Position numbers and translations under genes: made by a program | Shown: piece by piece, positions 43,346 through 55,994 of the stretch | How the letters are laid out: every line of letters starts with the position of its first letter | Numbering within the stretch: position 1 is the stretch's first letter | Assembly: GCA_027490215.1 (NCBI GenBank) | Contig: JAIXYO010000027.1 | Span: forward strand, 62,001-126,000 | DNA length: 64,000 nt | From: Rubrivivax sp. | GTDB lineage: Bacteria > Pseudomonadota > Gammaproteobacteria > Burkholderiales > Burkholderiaceae_C | Reading direction: 5' to 3' | Notes under the pieces: model-generated | Databases searched by the model: none | The model's input: only the letters and a program-made list of their open reading frames with translations | Told to the model about the DNA's origin: nothing

Positions 43346-43972
43346 ATGCACAGCCTTGATCTCGCCAACTACGGCCCGGTGATCCCGGTCATCGTGCTCG
43401 ACCGCATCGAAGATGCGGTACCGATGGCCCAGGCCCTGGTGGCCGGCGGCGTCAGGGTGCTGGAGGTGACGCTGCGCACGCCGGTTGCGCTGCGTTGCAT
43501 GGAAGCCATCGCCCGTGCGGTGCCGGAGGCCATCGTTGGTGCCGGCACGGTGCGCAGTGCGGCCGATGCGCAGGCGGCCAGGAATGCCGGGTGCCGCTTC
43601 GCGGTCAGCCCTGGCTACCGCCAGGAGATCGGTCAGGCGTGCCGCAACATCGACTTGCCCCTGTTGCCGGGTGTGGCCACGGCCAGCGAGGTCATGGCGG
43701 CGAACGCCGATGGGTATTTCTTCCTGAAGTTCTTTCCTGCCAGCGCCGCCGGTGGTGTCGTGATGCTGAAGGCGTTTGCCGGGCCGTTTGGCGACGTGCA
43801 TTTCTGCCCGACAGGTGGCATCACGCTGGCATCTGCGCCGCAGTTTCTGGCGCTGCCCAATGTGAAGGTGTGCGGCGGTTCGTGGCTGACGCCGGCCGAT
43901 GCGGTGGCGGCGGGCGATTGGGGCCGCATCACCGAACTGGCGCGTGAAGCGACGGCGTTGCGCCAGGGCTGA
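43346..43972 (+). CDS. eda: KDPG/KHG aldolase
   Basis: 208 aa, TIM barrel. Splits 2-keto-3-deoxy-6-phosphogluconate into pyruvate and glyceraldehyde 3-phosphate. The catalytic Glu is in VLEVTLRTP, the phosphate loop in GAGTVRS, and the Schiff-base Lys in FFLKFFPAS. Follows edd. Confidence 0.97.
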   Translation: MHSLDLANYGPVIPVIVLDRIEDAVPMAQALVAGGVRVLEVTLRTPVALRCMEAIARAVPEAIVGAGTVRSAADAQAARNAGCRFAVSPGYRQEIGQACRNIDLPLLPGVATASEVMAANADGYFFLKFFPASAAGGVVMLKAFAGPFGDVHFCPTGGITLASAPQFLALPNVKVCGGSWLTPADAVAAGDWGRITELAREATALRQG

Positions 43973-44011
43973 GCCTGGCGCCGAGGCGGCTGTCGGAGTC
44001 CGCGCTGCAGA

Positions 44012-44392
44012 TCAGCGCTGGATCAGCTCGACCTTGTAGCCGTCTGGATCGGTGATGAACGCAATCACCGTCGAGCCGCCAGCCACCGGCCCGGCTTCGC
44101 GTGTCACGCTGCCGCCACCGGCCTTGATCGCGGCGCAAGCCGCATAGGCGTCGGGCACTTCGATCGCGATGTGGCCGTAGGCGGTGCCGAGCTCGTAGTG
44201 ATCGACGCCGTGGTTGTAGGTCAGCTCGATCTCGGCATGCTCGGGGTTGGTGCCGTAGCCGACGAAGGCCAGGCTGTACTTCTGATCTGGCCGATCCGTG
44301 GTGCGCAACAGCTTCATGCCCATCACGCGGGTGTAGAAATCGATCGATCGTTGCAGGTCGCCAACGCGCAGCATGGTGTGTAGCAATCTCAT
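44012..44392 (-). CDS. gloA: Lactoylglutathione lyase (glyoxalase I)
   Basis: 126 aa. Isomerises the methylglyoxal-glutathione hemithioacetal. The four metal ligands stand at H5, E56, H74 and E122, the same numbers as in E. coli GloA, so it is a nickel/cobalt-type enzyme of normal length. Monocistronic; convergent with eda. Confidence 0.97.
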   Translation of the reverse strand: MRLLHTMLRVGDLQRSIDFYTRVMGMKLLRTTDRPDQKYSLAFVGYGTNPEHAEIELTYNHGVDHYELGTAYGHIAIEVPDAYAACAAIKAGGGSVTREAGPVAGGSTVIAFITDPDGYKVELIQR

Positions 44393-44465
44393 CGCAAATG
44401 CTCGGAAAGTGGAAACACCCGATAGCCTAACGAGGTTTCAACTGACGCACCGTGGCGCAGGCGCA

Positions 44466-45536
44466 TCAACCTGCGCGTGTGACCGTCAGGTAGCAGGCCT
44501 GCACGCCGGGTGGCAGGCTCATCAGAGTGGCATCCATTCCGTCGGGCAGACGGGCATCACAGGCCAGTGCGTGCAGTGAGGCCAGGACATGGGCACGCTG
44601 CAGCGACACGGCCAATGGCGACTGCGCTGCGGCGAGGCTGCTGGCCTCGATCTCGTCGGCCATCGCCACCAGCGGCATGCTCAGCTGCCACGGCCGCATC
44701 AGCTTGCAGAACAGCAGATCGCGGCGATCGGCCAACGCGCGAGCCATGGCGGGCGCGATCAACTGCGCTACGGTGGGCACCTCCTGAGGGCCCAGTCCAT
44801 CCAGCGCGCGCAGCAGCGCCGTCCAGCCGCAGTCGTGCAGCATGCCGGCCAGGTAGCCGTCCAGTGGGTCCAGGCCTTCGGCGGCGGCCGTCTCAGAGCA
44901 CAGCCGCGCCTTGAATTCGGCGTTGACCCAGATCTGTGGTGCGGCCAGCGCGGACAGCGAGGCACCTCGCACGCTGAAGATAGGCCGCAGCACCGATTTC
45001 GCGATGACGCGGCGGAGGTGGTCGGCGCCAATGGACAGCACCGCCTGCGACAGATCGACGATCGGTTCGCGGCGGCCACGGTGCGACCCATTGGCCGCCC
45101 GGATGACCTCTGCGGCCAGCACCGCGTCCTTGCCGATGCGCGCGGCGACTTCGACCGACACGTAATGATCGTCGCGCAGGCTGCGCATCAGCTGTGGCAG
45201 CACCTGCGGAGCGCGCGGCAGCAAGGCGCTGCGTCGAAGCTCTGATTGAATGACTTCGTCGAGGCGTGCCAGAACCGACAGCGCCTGTTCGTCAAGTGCG
45301 GTGGGGTGGACCGACGGCTCGATGTCCGTCTTCGGTTGAGACAGCAGCCATGCGAAAAATGGCGGAGCCACCTCGGCTGTTTCTGCGGCGAGGGCAGGCA
45401 ACTCTGGAGCAACAGCTGCTGCAGTCGACGCTCCCTCGCTGGCTACCAGCCGCGGCCGCGGTGGCGCCACGCGTCCAGCGGCAGCGCGAGCACGCCGCCA
45501 GGGGCTCAGCGCCAGGGGCCATCGAAAGATCGACAT
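44466..45536 (-). CDS. HDOD domain protein
   Basis: 356 aa. An Ala/Pro-rich N-terminal region (about 1-90) is followed by the HDOD domain (about 100-300) with LPRAPQVLPQLMR, LSQAVLSIGADHLRRVI and LAGMLHDCGW. HDOD proteins work in signalling (c-di-GMP, chemotaxis, competence) by unknown chemistry. No partner domain is attached, and the neighbours give no clue. Confidence 0.85.
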   Translation of the reverse strand: MSIFRWPLALSPWRRARAAAGRVAPPRPRLVASEGASTAAAVAPELPALAAETAEVAPPFFAWLLSQPKTDIEPSVHPTALDEQALSVLARLDEVIQSELRRSALLPRAPQVLPQLMRSLRDDHYVSVEVAARIGKDAVLAAEVIRAANGSHRGRREPIVDLSQAVLSIGADHLRRVIAKSVLRPIFSVRGASLSALAAPQIWVNAEFKARLCSETAAAEGLDPLDGYLAGMLHDCGWTALLRALDGLGPQEVPTVAQLIAPAMARALADRRDLLFCKLMRPWQLSMPLVAMADEIEASSLAAAQSPLAVSLQRAHVLASLHALACDARLPDGMDATLMSLPPGVQACYLTVTRAG

Positions 45537-45644
45537 GAAATGGGCTCGTACGAGCTGAAGTTCGCTGCAGTGTGGCGAACTCGCGGCCAGGCAATCCGCG
45601 GTGTTGCGGCCGATTCACCGGCCAGATCGAGGCTTGGCGCGGGG

Positions 45645-46616
45645 TCAGAACTGGTGCGCAGTGTCCAGCCAGCCCGCCATACCCTGGGCATTGAGTTCAA
45701 TGTCCATGGCCAGCAAGCCGATCACCTGCTCGCGTGGCAGTGTGCTGCCCAGGCGCTGCAACTGCTGCAGGTAGAGCGTGGCCAGTCCGGCCGTCAGCGC
45801 CGCATGGCGCTCGGTCGGTACCAGGGCTTGCTGGCGAGTACGTTCGCCCAACTCGACCACTGCATCGAGCTGTTCAAGCAGTTCGCGGCCCAACGCCGCG
45901 ACGTTGCCAATGCAACCGTAGTGGGTCAGGTACATGCGCTGCGGTTGCCGGGCCAGCATCCTCTCGATCGATGCGCGAAGTGCCTCGGGGTCGAACTGCG
46001 TCGGTGTTGTTGTCGGAAGCAGCCACACACCCTGTGGTGTGTCGAACTCGCGATAGGACAGTCCGAAGGTGTCACCGGTGAAGAAGCCCTGGCTGCGTTC
46101 GTCCCAGACGCAGTGGTGGTGGCGTGCGTGGCCCGGCGTGTCGAGCAGCGTGAGCGGCCGGTCGGCCAACTCGATCACCATGCCATCGGCGCTGCTGACG
46201 ACCCGGCTGGCTTCCACTGGCACCACCGTGCCGTAGGCGCGCAACACTTCCTCGTCGCCATACACCGCCCGCGCGCTGTCGAGCAGCACGGTGGGGTTGA
46301 TCAGGTGCCGCGCACCCCGTGGGTGCACCAGCAGCTTCGCCGCCGGCAATGCCGTCATCAGCGCACCGGCCCCGCCAGCATGGTCCAGGTGCACATGCGT
46401 GGGGATCACCCAGTCCACCGCTTCTCGCGCGACGCCGGCCGCATCGAGTGCCTCCAGCAGCCTCGGCACCGCCAGGCTGGTGCCGGTATCGATGAAGGCG
46501 GCACGACCCTGCTCGACCACCAGATAGGCCGCATCGAACATCGGCCGCTGGTAGCCGGTGTCGATCACCCAGATGCCATGGTCGAGCAGGGTCGAGTGTT
46601 CAGAGCGGGAAGCCAT
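45645..46616 (-). CDS. Metallo-beta-lactamase-fold hydrolase
   Basis: 323 aa. The THVHLDHAGG zinc motif, LLVHPRGARHL, DTPGHARHHH and THYG blocks mark a glyoxalase II-like hydrolase. A C-terminal helical extension (about 230-323) is characteristic of a subgroup of unknown substrate. Divergent to the ArsC-like gene, sharing a 44-base gap. Confidence 0.9.
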   Translation of the reverse strand: MASRSEHSTLLDHGIWVIDTGYQRPMFDAAYLVVEQGRAAFIDTGTSLAVPRLLEALDAAGVAREAVDWVIPTHVHLDHAGGAGALMTALPAAKLLVHPRGARHLINPTVLLDSARAVYGDEEVLRAYGTVVPVEASRVVSSADGMVIELADRPLTLLDTPGHARHHHCVWDERSQGFFTGDTFGLSYREFDTPQGVWLLPTTTPTQFDPEALRASIERMLARQPQRMYLTHYGCIGNVAALGRELLEQLDAVVELGERTRQQALVPTERHAALTAGLATLYLQQLQRLGSTLPREQVIGLLAMDIELNAQGMAGWLDTAHQF

Positions 46617-46660
46617 GGGCGACGATCGGGGTTTCGGGGCGAAGCAGTGTAGGGTTCGGC

Positions 46661-47014
46661 ATGAGCATGATCATCGTCTACGGCATCCCGAACTGCGACA
46701 CCGTGAAGAAGGCGCGCGCCTGGCTGCAGGACCAGAGCGTGGCCTACACCTTCCATGACTACAAGAAGCAGGGCGTGCCGCTGCCTCAGCTCGACGCGTG
46801 GATGCGCGCGCTCGGCTGGGACGCCTTGCTGAACCGCAAGGGCACGACCTGGCGCAAGCTCGATGCAGCGCAGCAGGCGGTCGTCAGCGACGCGGCCAGC
46901 GCGCGCGACTTGATGGTTGCGCAGCCCAGCGTGATCAAGCGCCCGGTGGTCGAGCACCCGGGCGGCGTTCTGGTGGGCTTTGACCCCGAGGCGTGGGGCA
47001 GGGCGCTCGGCTGA
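46661..47014 (+). CDS. ArsC/Spx/YffB-family protein
   Basis: 117 aa, thioredoxin-like fold. The PNCDTVKKA active site carries the single ArsC-type Cys, followed by RKGTTWRKL and IKRPVVEHPGG. YffB-type proteins are thought to be glutathione-dependent thiol reductases, not arsenate reductases; no arsenic genes are nearby. Confidence 0.9.
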   Translation: MSMIIVYGIPNCDTVKKARAWLQDQSVAYTFHDYKKQGVPLPQLDAWMRALGWDALLNRKGTTWRKLDAAQQAVVSDAASARDLMVAQPSVIKRPVVEHPGGVLVGFDPEAWGRALG

Positions 47015-47047
47015 GCCGCCCTGCGCCTTATCGTCCGCCAGCGGCGC

Positions 47048-49939
<2,892 letters not shown>

Positions 49940-50006
49940 GAGGGCTCCTGGCGAGAGGGTGTGATGAGAATATCGGTCATTGTGGACGGGTGGTATGTTG
50001 CAGTCC

Positions 50007-51464
50007 ATGGACCCGATCACCTTCTTCTGGCACGACTACGAAACCTTTGGCGTGGTGCCTCGCCGTGACCGCCCTGCGCAGTTCGCCGGGCTTCGCACCG
50101 ATGCCGATCTGAACGAGATCGGCGAGCCGGTCACCTTGTACTGTCAGCCCGGGTCCGACACGCTGCCTGACCCCGAGAGCTGCCTGCTGACCGGCATCAC
50201 GCCCCAGGTGTGCCTGGCACGCGGCGTACCCGAACATGCCTTCGCCACAGCGATCGAGGCGGAACTGTCCAAGCCCGGCACCATCGGCGTCGGCTACAAC
50301 TCGATCCGCTTCGACGACGAGGTGACGCGCTTCCTGTTCTGGCGCAACCTGATCGAACCGTATGCCCGCGAATGGCAGAACCAGTGTGGCCGCTGGGATT
50401 TGCTCGACGTCGTGCGCTGCGCCTATGCCCTGCGGCCTGACGGCATCACCTGGCCCAGGCACGACGACGGCCGGCCGTCGTTCAAGCTGGAACACCTGAC
50501 CCTTGCCAATGGCATCGCCCACGAGGCCGCGCACGATGCGCTGTCGGATGTGCGCGCCACCGTGGCGCTGGCGCGGCTGATCAAGGACAGGCAACCCAAG
50601 CTTTGGGATTTCTGCCTGCGCCTGCGCAAGAAGGACGCCGTCATCGAGGAGATGGCCAACGCGCAGAAGGCGGGGCAGCCGTTCCTGCACGTGTCGGGCA
50701 TGTACCCACCCGATCGCGGCTGCATCGCCATGGTGTGGCCGCTGGCGCCACACCCGACCAACAAGAACGAAGTCATCGTCTGGGACCTGGCCGAAGACCC
50801 GGGCGTGCTGCAGTCGCTGAACGCCGAGACGATCCGGCTGCGCATGTTCAGCCGCGCCGATGCGCTGCCCGAGGGCGTGACGCGGCTGCCGATCAAGACG
50901 ATTCACCTGAACAAGTCTCCGGTGGTGATCGGCAACCTGAAGACGCTCAGCCCCGAGATGGCCGTGCGCTGGGGCATCGACATCACCCAGGCCAGAAAAC
51001 ATGCCGACGTGGCCGCGCACCAGACCGCTCTGCTGGCCGGACTGTGGCCCGAGGTGTTCGAGCGACCGCCAATTGAAGGCCGACCCGATGTCGATGAAGA
51101 CCTCTATGGCGGTTTCGTCGGCAATGAAGACCGCCGCCTGCTGCAAAGGCTGCGAGGGTTTCCGCCGCAGACGCTCGCCGAGCAACGCCCGGCCTTTGCC
51201 GACGAGCGCCTGAGCGAACTGCTGTTCCGCTACCGCGCCCGCAACTTCCCTCACACGCTGACCGACGCCGAGCAGCAGCAGTGGCACGAACACCGGGCGA
51301 GCCGGCTGCACGATGGCGTGGGCGGCGGGCTCACGCTGGCCACATTCTTCGAGCGCATCGACCAGCTCGGCGAGTCGATGCCCGACCCTGACGACGAACG
51401 CGCCCAGGGCATCCTGGGCGACCTGGTGGATTACGCGACCGAGATCGCGCCGGATCGGGATTGA
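50007..51464 (+). CDS. sbcB: Exodeoxyribonuclease I
   Basis: 485 aa. 3'-5' single-strand DNA exonuclease in recombination and mismatch repair. The DEDDh residues are seen in FWHDYETFG, the [10 protein letters not shown] and [14 protein letters not shown] blocks, and the C-terminal helical part is complete. An in-frame ATG at 49995 would add four residues. Divergent to acnA. Confidence 0.95.
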   Translation: MDPITFFWHDYETFGVVPRRDRPAQFAGLRTDADLNEIGEPVTLYCQPGSDTLPDPESCLLTGITPQVCLARGVPEHAFATAIEAELSKPGTIGVGYNSIRFDDEVTRFLFWRNLIEPYAREWQNQCGRWDLLDVVRCAYALRPDGITWPRHDDGRPSFKLEHLTLANGIAHEAAHDALSDVRATVALARLIKDRQPKLWDFCLRLRKKDAVIEEMANAQKAGQPFLHVSGMYPPDRGCIAMVWPLAPHPTNKNEVIVWDLAEDPGVLQSLNAETIRLRMFSRADALPEGVTRLPIKTIHLNKSPVVIGNLKTLSPEMAVRWGIDITQARKHADVAAHQTALLAGLWPEVFERPPIEGRPDVDEDLYGGFVGNEDRRLLQRLRGFPPQTLAEQRPAFADERLSELLFRYRARNFPHTLTDAEQQQWHEHRASRLHDGVGGGLTLATFFERIDQLGESMPDPDDERAQGILGDLVDYATEIAPDRD

Positions 51465-51521
51465 TCGGCGTGTCGGTCACGCCGATCGTGTGCGATGCGG
51501 CGTTTGGACTGCAAGGGCTGA

Positions 51522-51815
51522 TCAGAGGTCGGTCTTAGCACGAGGCACCGGCGTCTTGGCCAGCCGTTCGGCCATGCGTGATTGCCAGCCCGACCCAGTG
51601 GCGCGCCAACGGGCGATGACCTCCGGCGGCAAGCGCAGGCTGATCAGTTGCCGAGGGTTGGCCGACCGCGGTCGGCCGCCCTTTTTGACCGTAGCGCGAG
51701 CGAGCATTTCGTCGGTGAGTTCAGGAAGCTCCTTGTACTCCGACGGCTTGACCACATGCGCGTCCACGCGCGCCAAGTCAGAGCCCAAAGTACGCGGCGA
51801 GGCGGTTTTGCTCAC
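51522..51815 (-). CDS. brnA: BrnA family antitoxin
   Basis: 97 aa. The C-terminal half (RQLISLRLPPEVIARWRATGSGWQSRMAERL) has the DNA-binding BrnA pattern. It neutralises BrnT and represses the promoter with it. The GTG at 51815 overlaps the end of brnT by 38 bases, so the two are translated from one message. An AAAGG stretch sits upstream. Confidence 0.9.
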   Translation of the reverse strand: MSKTASPRTLGSDLARVDAHVVKPSEYKELPELTDEMLARATVKKGGRPRSANPRQLISLRLPPEVIARWRATGSGWQSRMAERLAKTPVPRAKTDL

Positions 51816-52053
51816 GTTCGTTTGCCTTTCTCATGCTGAACACATGGCGAACCGCGCCACGCGGTGTGTAGCCCACCACAATCAGTCTGCCAGCCAGCAA
51901 ACCGAAGCAAAGTACGCGGCGCTCACCATAGTCCTTGCGCGTGTCTTCGACCTCGATCGTCATGCCTTGGAAGATGGCTTCAGCGTCTTCGAAGTCCAGG
52001 CCCCGGTCAGCCAGCGTTCGTTCGCGTTTTGCTGAATCGTAGGAAACTCGCAC
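51778..52053 (-). CDS. brnT: BrnT family toxin (RelE-like ribonuclease)
   Basis: 91 aa. The start YDSAKRERTLADRGLDFEDAEAIF and the block YGERRVLCFGLLAGRLIVVGYTPRG, then RHVFSMRKANERE match BrnT, a ribonuclease toxin of type II modules. The GTG at 52053 lies only six bases after a strong -10 box, so the message may start at or next to the start codon (leaderless). Toxin-first order, as in Brucella. Confidence 0.92.
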   Translation of the reverse strand: MRVSYDSAKRERTLADRGLDFEDAEAIFQGMTIEVEDTRKDYGERRVLCFGLLAGRLIVVGYTPRGAVRHVFSMRKANEREQNRLAAYFGL

Positions 52054-52059
52054 AGAGTT

Positions 52060-52088
52060 ATTGTATTTACGTAAACATCGTACGACAA
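52060..52088 (-). promoter_or_regulatory. brnTA promoter with palindromic operator in its spacer
   Basis: Minus strand TTGTCG (52088-52083), 17-base spacer, TACAAT (52065-52060). The spacer contains the perfect palindrome TTTACGTAAA (52066-52075), the natural site for autorepression by BrnA or BrnT-BrnA. Confidence 0.7.
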
Positions 52089-52470
52089 CTGTCTCGGCTT
52101 CGGAGGATGCAGGCCTTAGATGTCGAAATTCTTCACGACTAGAAGCGAGAGGGCGGACGCCACGATCTTTTCGCGGTCAGTTGTAAAGAACCACTCGCGT
52201 GCTGAAGCTCGAAATCGTGATCCCAACCTTTGTGTGCTCAAGGTTGACCAGGGTCTTGTGACCGCGGTACGTGGGCTTGAGTACTTCAGTGGTCGGAAAT
52301 GCGAGATATACGCCCGTCGAGTGTGGACTGATTTCTTCCGGGCAATGGAAGCCAGGTTTGAATGTGATGACGAGAGCGGTCGGCATGTGTCGTGTCATTC
52401 AAATCGCAGCTTGCGACATATCGGAGCCAGAAATTCAACGCGTCAACATTCTCGATAGCTCGCACGCACC
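52089..52470. other. AT-richer gene-free stretch
   Basis: Between the brnTA promoter and the RluF-like gene. Base composition is visibly more balanced than the surroundings (near 50% GC by eye). Frames on both strands exist, but none has a ribosome site or protein-like pattern. It looks like decayed, perhaps horizontally acquired DNA. Confidence 0.4.
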
Positions 52471-53973
52471 TCACCCGAAAACCTCATCCGCTCGAAGATA
52501 CCGCCACTGACCGACCGGCAGATCACCCAGCATCACGCGGCCGATGCGCACGCGCTTGAGGCCCAGCACCTTCAGGCCGACGGCTTCGCACATGCGGCGG
52601 ATCTGGCGCTTCTTGCCTTCTTGCAGCACGAAGCGCAGTTGGTCGTCGTTCTGCCATTCGACAACGGCCGGCTTCAGCGCTTCGCCGTCGAGTTCCAGAC
52701 CGTGGCGCAGCAGCGCCAGATCGTCGACCGAGAGCTCGCTTGATGCCGGTCCTTGCCCCAGCGGCCCGGCCACGCGCACCAGGTACTCCTTCTCGATCTC
52801 GCTGTCCTCGCCGATCAGCTGCTTGGCGATGCGGCCGTCCTGCGTCAGCACCAGCAAGCCGGTCGAATCGATATCCAGCCGGCCGGCGGGCACCAGGCTG
52901 CGCAGGTGTTCGCGCAGGAAGCGCGTGCCCGATTGGTCGCTGCTCCACTGGTTCTCTGGCTTGACCAGCACCACCGCTGGCTCGTAGCCGTCTTCCGCCT
53001 GACCGCTGACGTAGCCGATTGGCTTGTGGATCAGCACGGTGACCTTTTGCGCCTGCTGGAATTTGGCACGCGCATCGATGGTGATGCGCTGATCGGGCAT
53101 CACGCGCGAGCCGAGTTCCTTGACCACCTCGCCGTCGACGCGCACCCAGCCCTTCTCGATCCATTCGTCGGCTTCGCGGCGCGAGGCCAGGCCCAGCTCG
53201 CTCATCCGTTTCGACAGCCGCAGGCTCCCTGGCGCGGCTTCGACCTGATGGTGGAACGGGCCGCGCTCGTCATCGTCATCGTCGCGAACCGGTCGAGCCA
53301 CATGACGGCGCTTCGGTTCAGCCGGGCGCTGCGGCGGGCGTTCCGGCGGTCGTGACGGCGATCGCTCCTGTGGACGCACGGGTGGGCTGACCGGGAAGCG
53401 CGGCGTTGCGATGATCGGCGGGCGATCGGCCTGGCGATCGCGCGGGTCACGTGGGTCACGCGATTGCTGCGCTTGCGGCGGGGCGTCGCGATGGCGTGCG
53501 CTGGGGCGCGGCGGTGGACCGTCGCGCCGCTCTGGCAGACGCTCACCGCGAGGGGCTGGCTGCGCAGGGCGCCGATGCTCGGCCTGGCGGTCGTCCGGGC
53601 GCGGTGACCGGTCGGAGGGCGGCGCGCGACGAGGCTCGCTGCCACGGTCGGCGTCTGATTGAAACGGCGCCCGCGCGGCTGGGCGAGCTGCATCGCGGGG
53701 CGCTGCGTCGAAGGGCGCGCGCGATGGTGGGCGCGCTGTTGCGCGAGGCGGTGTGTTCGAGCGGGCATCCTTCGGTCGGTCGAAGGACGCTTCGCGTGAG
53801 CGCTCGGCGGGTCTGTCGTTTGGCGACTGGACCTCACGCCGCGCGCGTTCGGCTTGCGCTTCGGCCAGCGTCGGGCGTCGGCGCACGCCCATGCCGGCGC
53901 CGCGCACAGGGGCTCGATCGGTGCGGGCTGCGGAGCCGGCCGTGTTCTTCGGTTTGATCTTCAGCGTGGCCAT
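52471..53973 (-). CDS. Pseudouridine synthase of the RsuA/RluF group with long disordered N-terminus
   Basis: 500 aa. The first about 245 residues are an Arg/Pro/Ala/Asp-rich low-complexity chain. An S4 domain (about 250-300; [20 protein letters not shown]) and the catalytic domain (about 310-500; [12 protein letters not shown], catalytic Asp in [37 protein letters not shown]) follow. RluF/RluB modify 23S rRNA; the closest match by pattern is RluF. The extension may bind RNA. It starts at the ATG at 53973, since the encoded [10 protein letters not shown] is basic and follows normally. Confidence 0.88.
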   Translation of the reverse strand: MATLKIKPKNTAGSAARTDRAPVRGAGMGVRRRPTLAEAQAERARREVQSPNDRPAERSREASFDRPKDARSNTPPRATARPPSRAPFDAAPRDAARPAARAPFQSDADRGSEPRRAPPSDRSPRPDDRQAEHRRPAQPAPRGERLPERRDGPPPRPSARHRDAPPQAQQSRDPRDPRDRQADRPPIIATPRFPVSPPVRPQERSPSRPPERPPQRPAEPKRRHVARPVRDDDDDERGPFHHQVEAAPGSLRLSKRMSELGLASRREADEWIEKGWVRVDGEVVKELGSRVMPDQRITIDARAKFQQAQKVTVLIHKPIGYVSGQAEDGYEPAVVLVKPENQWSSDQSGTRFLREHLRSLVPAGRLDIDSTGLLVLTQDGRIAKQLIGEDSEIEKEYLVRVAGPLGQGPASSELSVDDLALLRHGLELDGEALKPAVVEWQNDDQLRFVLQEGKKRQIRRMCEAVGLKVLGLKRVRIGRVMLGDLPVGQWRYLRADEVFG

Positions 53974-54045
53974 GCGGGTCCAGTCGGGGTGCGGAGATGT
54001 GCAGAAAAAAGAGGGGCGCCTCTCGGCGTTGGGTTGTCTGGCAGG

Positions 54046-55890
54046 TCAGCGACCGCGCCAGAACAGCGCGTCGAGTTCGCGCCGGGTGATCTGCCGCCAG
54101 GTGGGGCGGCCATGGTTGCACTGGTCGGCGCGCTCGGTGCGCTCCATGTCGCGCAGCAGCGCATTCATCTCCTCCAGGCTCAAGGCCCGGTTGGCACGTA
54201 CCGCGCCGTGGCAGGCCATGGTCGACAGGATCTCGTGCTGCGCGCGCTGCACCACGCTGCTGGCCTCGTGCTCGGCCAGTTCGGCCAGCACGCCGCGAGC
54301 GAGTTCGACCGCGTCGCCGCCCGCCAGCGCCGAGGGTTGGGATCGGATCGCCAGTACCGTCGGCGACAGCGGCGACACCTCCAGCCCCAGCGTGTGCAGC
54401 GTGTCGGCATGCGCTTCTGCGGTGGCGATCTCGGCGGCGGTGGCGGCGAAGGTGGCCGGGATCAGCAGCGGCTGTGCGTCGATGCGCGATGCGGCGAGGC
54501 TCGCCTTCAGCCGCTCGTAGACGACGCGCTCGTGGGCCGCATGCATGTCCACGATCACCAGACCCTGCGCGTTCTCGGCCAGCACGTAGATGCCGGCGAT
54601 CTGCGCGATGGCCTTGCCGAGCGGCCAGGTGCCAGGATCGTGTTCTGCGGCGGCGGGCGATGGCGCAAGGGGCGCGTCTTCGTGCCGCAGCACGTTGGCG
54701 CCCCACGGTGCATCGGGCTCACGCGCATGAAGCACCGTGGCCTGGTGCAGGCTCAGTGCCACCTGGGCGCCGGTCGGTGTGTTGCCACGAAAGTCGGCGT
54801 GTCGCACGGCTTGCCCGAAGGTGCTTTGAGCCATGCCGATGTCGACGCCAGTTGCGCTGGCGCTTGGGGTCGCAATCGCTTCGGCCAGCGCCGCCTCCAC
54901 CGCACGGCGCACTGCCTGATGCACCTCGCGCGATTCGCGAAAGCGCACCTCGATCTTCGTCGGGTGCACGTTCACATCGACGCGGTCGGGCGCGATGTCG
55001 ATGAACAGGACGTAGGCCGGCTGCCGCCCACCGTGCAGCACGTCTTCATAGGCACTGCGCACGCCGTGTGCGATCAGCTTGTCGCGCACGAAGCGGCCGT
55101 TGACGTAGACGTACTGCAGGTCGGATCGGCTGCGTGCTGACGCGGGCGTGCCGGCGCGGCCGGTGATGCGCAGCACGCCCAGGTCCAGCGACACCGATCG
55201 ACTGTCGGCGATGAATTCCGCTCCCAACACGTCGGTCAGTCGCGCGTCGGCGTTGCCCTGGTCGGTCACCTGCCGCCACTGCTGCACCAGCTTGCCTTCG
55301 TGCCACACCGCGAAGCTGACATCGGGCCGCGTCAGCGCGTGGCGGCGCACCGCTTCCACGCAGTGCGCCAGCTCAGTGGCTTCGGTCTTCAGGAACTTGC
55401 GGCGCGCCGGCGTGCTGAAGAACAGCTCGCGCACCTCGACGCTGGTGCCCACCCCACGCGCTGCCGGCGTGATTTCGCCCGATCGCGCATCGAGCCGGCG
55501 TGCCTGAGTGTCGTCAGCGCAGCGGCTGGCGATCGAGACCTCGGCCACCGACGAAATGGCGGCCAGCGCCTCGCCACGAAAGCCCATGGTCGCCACGTTT
55601 TCCAGATCGCCGAGCGATTCGATCTTGCTGGTCGCGTGGCGGCGCAGTGCCAGCGGCAGTTCGGCGGCGGGCAGTCCGTGGCCATCGTCTTCCACGAGAA
55701 CCGCACGGATGCCACCCGCGATCAGCTTGACGGTGACCTCGCGTGCACCTGCGTCCAGCGCGTTGTCGACCAGCTCGCGCACCACCGATGCCGGCCGCTC
55801 GACCACCTCGCCGGCGGCGATCTGGCTGATCAGCTCATCGGGCAGTTCCCGGATCGGGCGGCGAGGTGTGTGGGGCCCACGGGCATTCAT
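54046..55890 (-). CDS. mutL: DNA mismatch repair protein MutL (endonuclease type)
   Basis: 614 aa. The GHKL ATPase motifs are VVRELVDNALDAGA, VEDDGHGL, RHATSKI and GFRGEALAAI. The C-terminal part has DMHAAHERVVYE, matching the DQHA(X)2E(X)4E nuclease motif with Q changed to M, plus ACHGAVRA and CNHGRP. It is thus the nicking type found in bacteria without MutH, unlike E. coli MutL. The ATG at 55890 gives the usual N-terminus (RPIRELPDELISQIAAGEVVERP). Confidence 0.96.
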   Translation of the reverse strand: MNARGPHTPRRPIRELPDELISQIAAGEVVERPASVVRELVDNALDAGAREVTVKLIAGGIRAVLVEDDGHGLPAAELPLALRRHATSKIESLGDLENVATMGFRGEALAAISSVAEVSIASRCADDTQARRLDARSGEITPAARGVGTSVEVRELFFSTPARRKFLKTEATELAHCVEAVRRHALTRPDVSFAVWHEGKLVQQWRQVTDQGNADARLTDVLGAEFIADSRSVSLDLGVLRITGRAGTPASARSRSDLQYVYVNGRFVRDKLIAHGVRSAYEDVLHGGRQPAYVLFIDIAPDRVDVNVHPTKIEVRFRESREVHQAVRRAVEAALAEAIATPSASATGVDIGMAQSTFGQAVRHADFRGNTPTGAQVALSLHQATVLHAREPDAPWGANVLRHEDAPLAPSPAAAEHDPGTWPLGKAIAQIAGIYVLAENAQGLVIVDMHAAHERVVYERLKASLAASRIDAQPLLIPATFAATAAEIATAEAHADTLHTLGLEVSPLSPTVLAIRSQPSALAGGDAVELARGVLAELAEHEASSVVQRAQHEILSTMACHGAVRANRALSLEEMNALLRDMERTERADQCNHGRPTWRQITRRELDALFWRGR

Positions 55891-55994
55891 GGACGCATTG
55901 TAGAAACCGCACCCATCTCCGCACCGGTCATCGCGAAGTTGGTCACGGGCGCATGTCGCGAGGATGCAATGAGCGCCAACCATAATCATTTCCC

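Noticed and set aside
40852-43368. 838-residue minus-strand frame opposite edd
   Set aside because: Shadow of edd, with the same antisense composition signature and no domain pattern.
52120-52458. 112-residue plus-strand frame (and a 73-residue minus-strand frame) in the AT-richer tract
   Set aside because: No ribosome site or domain pattern, and the two overlap each other. More likely decayed DNA.
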